From NCBI GenBank assembly GCA_045616225.1, contig JAZLGI010000003.1, forward strand, positions 5,201 to 69,200: a stretch of DNA of 64,000 bases, written 5' to 3'. The notes beneath the pieces are model-generated. The model made no database searches, had not been told where the DNA came from, and worked only from the letters and a program-made list of their open reading frames with translations. Shown piece after piece: positions 52,228 through 58,918 of the stretch. Source of the DNA: JAZLGI01 sp045616225 (GTDB taxonomy: Bacteria; Spirochaetota; Spirochaetia; Sphaerochaetales; Sphaerochaetaceae). Within the stretch, counting starts at the first letter, position 1. The number at the start of each line of letters is the position of its first letter. Position numbers and translations under genes: made by a program.

Positions 52228-54045
52228 ATGGCAGAGAAGACGGAAAAGTTTGTAGAGTATGACGAAAGCACCGTTCTGCATATGTCTGCCCTGGAGCATA
52301 TAAGACTTCGTCCGGGCATGTACATTGGCAGACTTGGAAACGGTTCCCACATAGATGATGGTATTTACATTCTTATGAAGGAAGTTGTAGATAACAGCAT
52401 AGATGAATTCATCATGGGATGCGGAACCAAAATTACCATAAGACTTGAAGACAAAAAAGTATCTGTCAGAGATTATGGAAGAGGAATCCCTCTGGGCAAA
52501 GTTGTTGAATGTGTCTCTGAAATCAATACAGGTGCAAAATACAATAATGATGTATTTCAATTTTCTGTTGGTCTTAACGGAGTAGGTACAAAGGCAGTGA
52601 ATGCCCTTTCTTCATGGTTTCATGTAAAATCTTTCAGAGACGGGAAATATTGCGAAGCTTTCTTTGAAAAGGGAGTTTTGAAAGATAAGTTTGAAGGATC
52701 TACAACAGAACCTAACGGTACTCTCACGGAATTTATTCCGGATTCTGAACTGTTTGGGAATTATGCATTTAACAATGACTACATAGTAAGCAGAATGGAA
52801 AGCTATGCTTACCTTAATACAGGGCTTACACTTGATTTTAACAAACAGATTTTCAAGTCTCAAAACGGTCTTCTGGATCTTTTGGAAAAAGAGGTTCAGG
52901 ATAAGGGCATTTATTCAATAATAAACCATAAATCAAAGACCTTGGATTTTGCTTTTACTCACACTTTGGAATACAGCGGTGAAACGTATTTTTCTTATGT
53001 AAACGGGCAATACACTTCAGATGGAGGAACACATCAGGCAGCCTTTAAAGAGGGTATTCTCAAAGGAATAAATGAATATTTCAAAAAAAATTGGGCTCCC
53101 CAGGATGTGAGAGAAGGAATAGTGGGGGCTATTGCCATAAAGGTTCAAACACCTGTATTTGAAAGCCAAACAAAAAACAAACTGGGAAACACAGAGATTC
53201 GTTCTGAGATTGTAGAAGAAGTAAAATCTGCTGTTGTTGATTTTCTTTATAAACATCCGGAAGATGCCCAGAGACTTAATCAGAAGATTCTCACAAATGA
53301 AAATATAAGAAAGAAACTCACTGAGGTTAAAAAAATAGCAAAGGAAAACGCCAAAAGAGTTTCTATTAATATTCCAAAGCTAAAAGACTGTAAATTTCAT
53401 CTGGGACAGACCGGTTCTCATGCAGATTTAGGAGAAAGATCCATGATTTTCCTTACTGAGGGGGATTCTGCTTCAGGTACTCTTAATACTGCCAGAGATG
53501 TAACTACGCAGGCAGTGTTCAGTCTTAAGGGAAAACCTCTCAATACCAACGGGATGACAATGAGTGAAATGTACAAAAACGTTGAACTCTACAATGTTAT
53601 GGCTGCTTTGGGAATAGAAAACGGCATTGAAGGTTTAAGATACGGAAAGATAATATTTGCCACAGATGCAGATATAGACGGATACCACATCAGAATTCTT
53701 CTTCTTACATATTTTCTTTCTTTCTTTGAGGATTTGATTCATACAGGAAGAGTATGGATTCTTGATACTCCTTTGTTCAGGGTCAGAAATAAAAACGTCA
53801 CGACCTACTGCTACAGTGAAGAGGAAAGAGACAATATGATGAAGCAGATAAAAGGTTGTGAAGTAACAAGATTCAAGGGTCTGGGAGAAATAAGTGCCAA
53901 GGAATTCGGACAATTTATCGGAGAAGATATGCGTCTTATTCCTGTTACAATTCAGAGTATTGCAGAGGCTAAAAAGGCAATGAATTTTTACATGGGAAAC
54001 AATACTCCTGAACGACGCGATTTCATTATGGAAAACTTAATTTGA
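52228..54045 (+). CDS. parE: DNA topoisomerase IV subunit B (ParE-type GyrB paralogue)
   Basis: 605 aa from ATG 52228. GHKL ATPase motifs EVVDNSIDEF, VRDYGRGIPL and VGLNGVGTKAVNALS are present. The Toprim domain has TEGDSASGTLNTARD and DADIDGYHIRILLLTYF. A shortened C-terminus with TRFKGLGEISAKEFGQ follows. Shorter than GyrB (675 aa) and paired with its own GyrA-like subunit, it is the decatenating topoisomerase IV B subunit or a closely related second type II enzyme. It is followed by parC after a GAGGAGG site. Confidence 0.92.
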   Translation: MAEKTEKFVEYDESTVLHMSALEHIRLRPGMYIGRLGNGSHIDDGIYILMKEVVDNSIDEFIMGCGTKITIRLEDKKVSVRDYGRGIPLGKVVECVSEINTGAKYNNDVFQFSVGLNGVGTKAVNALSSWFHVKSFRDGKYCEAFFEKGVLKDKFEGSTTEPNGTLTEFIPDSELFGNYAFNNDYIVSRMESYAYLNTGLTLDFNKQIFKSQNGLLDLLEKEVQDKGIYSIINHKSKTLDFAFTHTLEYSGETYFSYVNGQYTSDGGTHQAAFKEGILKGINEYFKKNWAPQDVREGIVGAIAIKVQTPVFESQTKNKLGNTEIRSEIVEEVKSAVVDFLYKHPEDAQRLNQKILTNENIRKKLTEVKKIAKENAKRVSINIPKLKDCKFHLGQTGSHADLGERSMIFLTEGDSASGTLNTARDVTTQAVFSLKGKPLNTNGMTMSEMYKNVELYNVMAALGIENGIEGLRYGKIIFATDADIDGYHIRILLLTYFLSFFEDLIHTGRVWILDTPLFRVRNKNVTTYCYSEEERDNMMKQIKGCEVTRFKGLGEISAKEFGQFIGEDMRLIPVTIQSIAEAKKAMNFYMGNNTPERRDFIMENLI

Positions 54046-54058
54046 GGAGGTGTCTGCT

Positions 54059-56059
54059 ATGTCAAATGCTAAAGATTTGTTCAGACAGAACTTTATTGAA
54101 TATGCCTCCTATGTAATCAAAGACAGGGCAATTCCTGATATCAAGGACGGTCTTAAGCCTGTACAAAGGAGAATTCTCCATACTCTTATAGAGATGGATG
54201 ACGGAAGATTTCAGAAAGTTGCAAATGTAGTAGGGTCTACAATGCATTATCATCCTCATGGAGATGCTTCAATTAAAGAGGCTCTTGTAAATCTTGCAAA
54301 CTGTGATTTGTTCATAGAAAAGCAAGGTAATTTCGGAAACTTCATGACTGGAGATCAAGCAGCCGCAGGAAGATACATAGAGTGTCGTTTGCTTCCTTTT
54401 GCAAAGAAGGTTCTCTATAATCCTGAGATTACAGAATATGTAGAATCGTATGATGGAAGAAGTAAGGAACCTGTACTATTTCCTGCTAAAATTCCTGTTG
54501 TCTTGATTCAGGGTACAGAGGGAATAGCTGTTGGTATGTCTACAAAAATTCTCCCTCATAATGCTTTGGAAGTTATTGATGCTCAGATTGCTGCTCTAAA
54601 AGGAGAGAGTTTTTCTCTGTTTCCTGATTTTCCGGGTGGAGGCATCATGGATGTCTCAGATTATCAGGATGGTCTTGGTTCTGTTGCAGTAAGAGCAAAA
54701 CTTGATACTTCAAACCCTAAGAAAATAATAATTGAAGAACTTCCTTACGGAGTGGACAGCGAAAAGATGATTCACTCCATTGAAGAGGCAATTAAAAAAG
54801 GCCGTTTAAAGATTCAAAGTGTAAGTGATTATACTGCTGAAAAGGTAAATATAGAAATTTGTCTTGCAAAAGGAACTTATACAAAAGATGTTGTAGATGC
54901 ACTTTATGCCTATACCCTTTGCCAGCAGAAGATATCTGTAAATTGTCTTCTGATAATGGACAGACTTCCTCATGTGATGACGCTTACAGATGTCATCAAG
55001 TATCATTCAGACCACATACTTGCTGTTTCCAAAGCAGAACTTGAGGTAGAAGAAGGTCATCTGTTTGACAAGCTTCATACAAGGACTCTTGAAAGAATAT
55101 TTATAGAAGAAAGAATCTATAAACGCATTGAACAGAAGAGAACACAGGAAGCCGTTGAGGAAGCTGTGAGAACAGGCTTTGAACCTTATAAAGACCAACT
55201 TGTAAGAGAGATTACAAAGGATGATATAGAACGTCTTTTAAAAATCCCAATCAGACGAATATCATTATTTGATATAGAAAAGAATCTTTCTGAAATAGAT
55301 CAAATCAATGAAGATTTAAAAAAGTGTAAATACAATCTAAATCATCTCACGGAGTATTCAATTAACATTCTTAAGGATATAAGAAAAGACCTTGAAGATG
55401 AGTTGCATGTCAGAAAGACTCAAATTGCAGATTTTAACCTTGTTGGTGTCAGAGAAGTTGCAAAACGTGATATGGATTTGAGATTTGACGACACAACAGG
55501 ATACGTAGGAACCGGTGTGAAGAGTGGAGAAATAATCTCTAAAGTATCGGAATTTGACAAAATTCTTGTGATTCAGAAAGACGGAACTTACTATTGTTCT
55601 CCGGTTGCAGATAAGACTTTCATAGGTAAAGAAATAGCATACATTGGACTTTGTGATAAAAATATTCTTGAGGATCAGGTCTTTACTATTATTTTCCAGG
55701 ATAAGAAGACAAAGGTAACATACATTAAACGTGTAAAGTTTAATTCCGGCTTTATTATGAACAAAGCCTACAACCTTCTTCCTGATCCTCAAAACAACTC
55801 AATGAAAAAGCTCTCTGTTTTGCCAAATGCAGAAGTAACCGTGTCATATAAAGGAAAGGGATTAAAAATTACGGAATCTACATTCTTCTTTACAGATTAC
55901 ACTCCAAGGGGGGCAAAATCACAGGGTGTCCAACTGACAAAGAAAGAAATTGCATCCATAAGGATTAAGCCTGTAAGGTTAATAACCAGGCAACCTGAAG
56001 CAGAAGTTGTTACAGAGCCTAAGGAGAAGGATGAAGATGAGCTTCCAAGCCTTTTCTGA
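54059..56059 (+). CDS. parC: DNA topoisomerase IV subunit A (ParC-type GyrA paralogue)
   Basis: 666 aa from ATG 54059, preceded by GAGGAGG with an 8-nt gap. An in-frame GTG at 54050 overlaps that site and is rejected. HPHGDASIKEALVNLA is the QRDR-like block, and the catalytic tyrosine is Y106 in AAAGRYIECR. The C-terminal domain lacks the GyrA box QRRGGKG found in gyrA here, consistent with decatenation instead of supercoiling. An acidic tail (EPKEKDEDELPSLF) ends it. The last 29 bp overlap rluA. Its partner is parE. Confidence 0.92.
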   Translation: MSNAKDLFRQNFIEYASYVIKDRAIPDIKDGLKPVQRRILHTLIEMDDGRFQKVANVVGSTMHYHPHGDASIKEALVNLANCDLFIEKQGNFGNFMTGDQAAAGRYIECRLLPFAKKVLYNPEITEYVESYDGRSKEPVLFPAKIPVVLIQGTEGIAVGMSTKILPHNALEVIDAQIAALKGESFSLFPDFPGGGIMDVSDYQDGLGSVAVRAKLDTSNPKKIIIEELPYGVDSEKMIHSIEEAIKKGRLKIQSVSDYTAEKVNIEICLAKGTYTKDVVDALYAYTLCQQKISVNCLLIMDRLPHVMTLTDVIKYHSDHILAVSKAELEVEEGHLFDKLHTRTLERIFIEERIYKRIEQKRTQEAVEEAVRTGFEPYKDQLVREITKDDIERLLKIPIRRISLFDIEKNLSEIDQINEDLKKCKYNLNHLTEYSINILKDIRKDLEDELHVRKTQIADFNLVGVREVAKRDMDLRFDDTTGYVGTGVKSGEIISKVSEFDKILVIQKDGTYYCSPVADKTFIGKEIAYIGLCDKNILEDQVFTIIFQDKKTKVTYIKRVKFNSGFIMNKAYNLLPDPQNNSMKKLSVLPNAEVTVSYKGKGLKITESTFFFTDYTPRGAKSQGVQLTKKEIASIRIKPVRLITRQPEAEVVTEPKEKDEDELPSLF

Positions 56060-56732
56060 TTTAAAGAACAGAATACTTTACGAAGACAACCACATTATTG
56101 TCGTAAACAAGCTACCCGGAGAGATTGTTCAGGCAGATAAGACCGGTGACAGAACTCTTATGGATGATGTTAAAGACTTCATCAAGCAAAGAGACAATAA
56201 ACCCGGAAATGTCTTTTTGGGTTTGCCGCACAGATTGGACAGACCCACGAGCGGAATTGTTATCCTTGCCAAAACAAGCAAAGCCTTGGAACGACTCTCG
56301 GAGATGTTCAGAGACGGGAGTGTAGACAAATACTACTGGGCTGTAGTTGACAAACCAATGCCCCATGAAAGCGGCAGATTAACTCATTGGATAAGAAGAA
56401 ACGAAAAAGAAAACAAAAGTTATGCTTATACAGATGAAAAACAAAATACAAAGAAAGCAGAACTGGACTACAGAATTCTGGCTAAGAGTGAAAAATACTA
56501 CTTATACGAAATAAAACTCCTCACTGGAAGACATCATCAGATAAGAGCGCAGTTTGCGGCCTGCAATGTTCACATTAAAGGTGATTTGAAATATGGATTT
56601 CCAAGATCCAATCAAGATGGCGGTATTTGTCTTCATTCCCATGAAGTTTGTCTACTTCACCCTGTAAGCAAAAAAGAAATAAAAGTAATCGCAGACCCTC
56701 CTGAAGAACGTATTTGGCAACTTTTTGATTGA
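56031..56732 (+). CDS. RluA-family rRNA/tRNA pseudouridine synthase
   Basis: 233 aa from ATG 56031. A second ATG at 56037 is equally possible, and AAGGAG at 56021-56026 serves either. The catalytic motif is GLPHRLDRPTSGIVILAKTSKA (HRLDRPTSG, with the catalytic Asp in RLD, ~65-75). The preceding NHIIVVNKLPGEIVQ and the later LLTGRHHQIRAQFA and HSHEVCLLHPV are family blocks. No S4 domain is present, so it is the short RluA type. The target uridine is unknown. It overlaps the parC end, giving a parE-parC-rluA operon. Confidence 0.92.
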   Translation: MKMSFQAFSDLKNRILYEDNHIIVVNKLPGEIVQADKTGDRTLMDDVKDFIKQRDNKPGNVFLGLPHRLDRPTSGIVILAKTSKALERLSEMFRDGSVDKYYWAVVDKPMPHESGRLTHWIRRNEKENKSYAYTDEKQNTKKAELDYRILAKSEKYYLYEIKLLTGRHHQIRAQFAACNVHIKGDLKYGFPRSNQDGGICLHSHEVCLLHPVSKKEIKVIADPPEERIWQLFD

Positions 56733-56814
56733 ATTGATTACAAAACCTCAATTTTCATAGCATTTTTTTATGTTTAAAGAAATTGTTTAGATTTAGATTC
56801 AGTTACATATAAAG

Positions 56815-56843
56815 TTGACAGCCTTATTTTTATGGCTTACCAT
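56815..56843 (+). promoter_or_regulatory. Promoter of gdhA
   Basis: TTGACA (56815-56820), 17-bp spacer, TACCAT (56838-56843). A leader of about 45 nt follows, with a small GGG/CCC hairpin and the ribosome site TAGGAGA before ATG 56895. Unlike many genes here it has a normal 5' leader. Confidence 0.6.
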
Positions 56844-56894
56844 GAATATCGGGTTTTGATGCCCATAGCGCACTAAGAAAAATAGGAGAACAGT

Positions 56895-58247
56895 ATGAAC
56901 GCTTACATTGAAAGTGTTATCGCTAACGTTAAGGCAAAGCATAAGGATGAGCCAGAATTTGTCCAGACAGTAGAAGAAGTTCTTTCTTCACTTTCACCTG
57001 TTGTAGATGCACATCCAGAGTATGAGAAGGCAGACCTTCTTAACAGAATGTGTGAACCAGAGAGAATGTTCACATTTAGAGTTGTATGGACAGATGATGC
57101 AGGAAAGACTCACACAAACATTGGTTATCGCTGCCAGTTCAACGGAGCCATTGGACCTTATAAGGGTGGTCTTAGATTCCAGCCAAACGTATATCCTGGA
57201 ATTATTAAGTTCCTCGGTTTTGAGCAGACATTCAAAAACTCACTCACAGGACTTCCTATGGGTGGTGGAAAAGGTGGTTCAGACTTTGATCCAGCCGGCA
57301 AATCAGATGCAGAAGTCATGCGTTTCTGCCAGAGCTATATGACAGCTCTTTACAGATACATTGGTCCGGATGTAGACGTTCCTGCAGGAGATATGGGTGT
57401 TGGCGGAAGAGAAATTGGTTATCTCTATGGTCAGTACCGCAGACTCAAGGGTGTTTGGGAGAACGGAGTTCTCACAGGTAAGGGATTCAGCTATGGTGGA
57501 TCACTCATCAGACCTGAAGCAACAGGATACGGAGCAATTTATTATCTTTGTGAAGTTCTCAAACATGAGAATGACAAGATTGAAGGAAAGAGACTTGCTA
57601 TCTCCGGTTACGGCAACGTAGGTTGGGGAATCATGAAGAAGGCTATGCAGCTTGGTGCAAAGGTTACATACTTTGCAGGTCCGGATGGATACATTCATGA
57701 TCCAGAAGGTGTTACAACAGAAGAGAAGCTCAACTTCATCCTTGAGATGAGAGCAAAAGATCCAATGCACTGCAAACCATATGCAGATAAGTTCGGTTGT
57801 GAATTTGTTCCTGGTCAGAAGTGCTGGGGCGTAAAGGACGTAGATGTCTATATGCCTGCTGCAACACAGAATGATGTTAAGATGGAAAGTGCAGAGAAGA
57901 TTGCTGCCAGTGGCGTAAAGTATTATATAGAAGTTGCTAATATGCCAACAACAAATGATGCTCTTAACTTCCTCAGACAGCAGAAGCACATGATTGTTGC
58001 TCCTTCAAAGGCTGTAAATGCAGGTGGTGTTGGTGTTTCAGGTCTTGAAATGTCACAGAACTCAGAGCGTCTTGTTTGGACAGCAGAAGAAGTAGATTCA
58101 CAGCTTCACAAGATGATGACAAACATCCACAAAGTTTCTGCAGAAGCTGCTGAGAGATACGGCTTTGGTTATGACCTTGTTGCCGGTGCAAATATTGCAG
58201 GCTTCCAGAAGGTTGCAGATGCAATGATGGCTCAGGGTTTGTTCTGA
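56895..58247 (+). CDS. gdhA: NADP-type glutamate dehydrogenase
   Basis: 450 aa, the hexameric GDH length. The active-site block GGLRFQPNVYPGIIKFLGFEQTFKNSLTGLPMGGGKGGSDFDP (K in GGGKGG and PMGGGKGG) is typical. PAGDMGVGGREIGYLYG and the Rossmann fold SGYGNVGWGIMKKAMQLGAKV also match. It assimilates ammonium to glutamate or runs in reverse. Codons and third positions look GC-richer than the neighbours, as for highly expressed genes. Single gene with its own promoter and a nested-hairpin terminator. Confidence 0.96.
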   Translation: MNAYIESVIANVKAKHKDEPEFVQTVEEVLSSLSPVVDAHPEYEKADLLNRMCEPERMFTFRVVWTDDAGKTHTNIGYRCQFNGAIGPYKGGLRFQPNVYPGIIKFLGFEQTFKNSLTGLPMGGGKGGSDFDPAGKSDAEVMRFCQSYMTALYRYIGPDVDVPAGDMGVGGREIGYLYGQYRRLKGVWENGVLTGKGFSYGGSLIRPEATGYGAIYYLCEVLKHENDKIEGKRLAISGYGNVGWGIMKKAMQLGAKVTYFAGPDGYIHDPEGVTTEEKLNFILEMRAKDPMHCKPYADKFGCEFVPGQKCWGVKDVDVYMPAATQNDVKMESAEKIAASGVKYYIEVANMPTTNDALNFLRQQKHMIVAPSKAVNAGGVGVSGLEMSQNSERLVWTAEEVDSQLHKMMTNIHKVSAEAAERYGFGYDLVAGANIAGFQKVADAMMAQGLF

Positions 58248-58270
58248 TAATATTATTGCAAAATAAAATT

Positions 58271-58320
58271 AAAGGCTGTAACAAAGTCAGATTTTCTGAC
58301 TGAATGTTGCAGCCTTATCT
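58271..58320 (+). terminator. Nested-hairpin terminator of gdhA, copy C of a dispersed repeat
   Basis: The outer stem AAAGGCTGTAAC (58271-58282) pairs with GTTGCAGCCTT (58306-58316). The inner stem AGTCAG/CTGACT lies at 58285-58290 and 58296-58301. It has the same architecture as copy A at 11420-11461. T-rich DNA follows. Confidence 0.8.
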
Positions 58321-58375
58321 TTTTGGCCAAAAGCATATCAAACATTACAGCAATTTTCAAAAACAATCCTTATTT

Positions 58376-58541
58376 AGTGCTTAAATAAGAATATCCTTTG
58401 TTTAAGCACTTTTTTTCTGAAGAAAATAGTGCCTTAATTCTGATTTGCAAAAATAAGGCACTAAAAACCAGGAAATTTAAGTGCTTAAAACTCAAAGAAC
58501 TCTTTTTAAGCACTTCAGAAGTAAAAATAACAGTGCTTAAA
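58376..58541. repeat. Array of seven alternately inverted 10-bp units with an exact 52-bp period
   Basis: Forward AGTGCTTAAA units start at 58376, 58480 and 58532, and a forward variant AGTGCCTTAA at 58428. Reverse TTTAAGCACT units start at 58401 and 58505, and a reverse variant ATAAGGCACT at 58453. Steps are 25, 27, 25, 27, 25, 27. The 15- and 17-bp spacers share no sequence. Units pair into three hairpins with 15-nt loops plus one unpaired unit. The middle pair varies together, which keeps it complementary. The first hairpin ends in a T tract. Confidence 0.85.
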
Positions 58542-58779
58542 AATGGAAAGACTAAAAAAAAGTACTCCTCATAAATCCATTTTTCTGTCCCGTTTTGGCG
58601 TTCCTTGCACGCATTTTAGCTGAACAGATTAAGACCTACCTTTTAAAAGAACGCTTACACTCATTGCGTTGTAAGTTAGATTGGACCGGTGATTATGATT
58701 TTTTTAGACACTAAAGAAGAAGGAAAAAGTATTATAAGAGGTTTAAAAATTATATAGAAATGATATTTGTTTTGTAGAG
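58542..58779. other. Non-coding stretch between repeat array and nrdJ leader
   Basis: No convincing gene. Two tiny reading frames of about 20 codons exist (one minus, from ATG near 58613, and one plus at 58695-58757), neither with a good ribosome site. Small stems occur: GCGT/ACGC around 58599-58612 and AACGC/GCGTT (58650-58670). The sequence composition at 58590-58690 is GC-richer than its flanks and may be a decayed repeat. Confidence 0.4.
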
Positions 58780-58812
58780 GCAAAACACTAAATCTAGTGT
58801 TTTGCTTTTTTT
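58780..58812 (+). promoter_or_regulatory. NrdR-box-like palindrome that is also a perfect terminator-type hairpin, upstream of nrdJ
   Basis: The 16-mer 58785-58800 has arms ACACTA and TAGTGT, the arms of the NrdR box, with centre AATC. It sits inside a perfect 11-bp stem (58780-58790 and 58795-58805, 4-nt loop) followed by seven T residues. It lies about 110 bp before nrdJ. It may be a repressor site, an attenuator, or both. Confidence 0.55.
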
Positions 58813-58918
58813 GTATGCCCTACTGGTATTGTTTTTTGGTATTGCTTTTAATATCGGCTTATGGTAGTCTTGGTAACGGTGGAAATTGCCCACTTTACTA
58901 TTTTTATTGGAGAGAAAG

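Noticed and set aside
58376..58541. CRISPR array
   Set aside because: Units are 10 bp, alternate in orientation, and spacers are 15-17 bp. CRISPR repeats are direct, 23 bp or longer, and no cas gene is present.
58542..58918. Cobalamin riboswitch controlling B12-dependent nrdJ
   Set aside because: The leader lacks the conserved B12-box and core GCCACTG-like elements in order. Only a vague GGTGGAAATTGCCC similarity near 58878 was seen.
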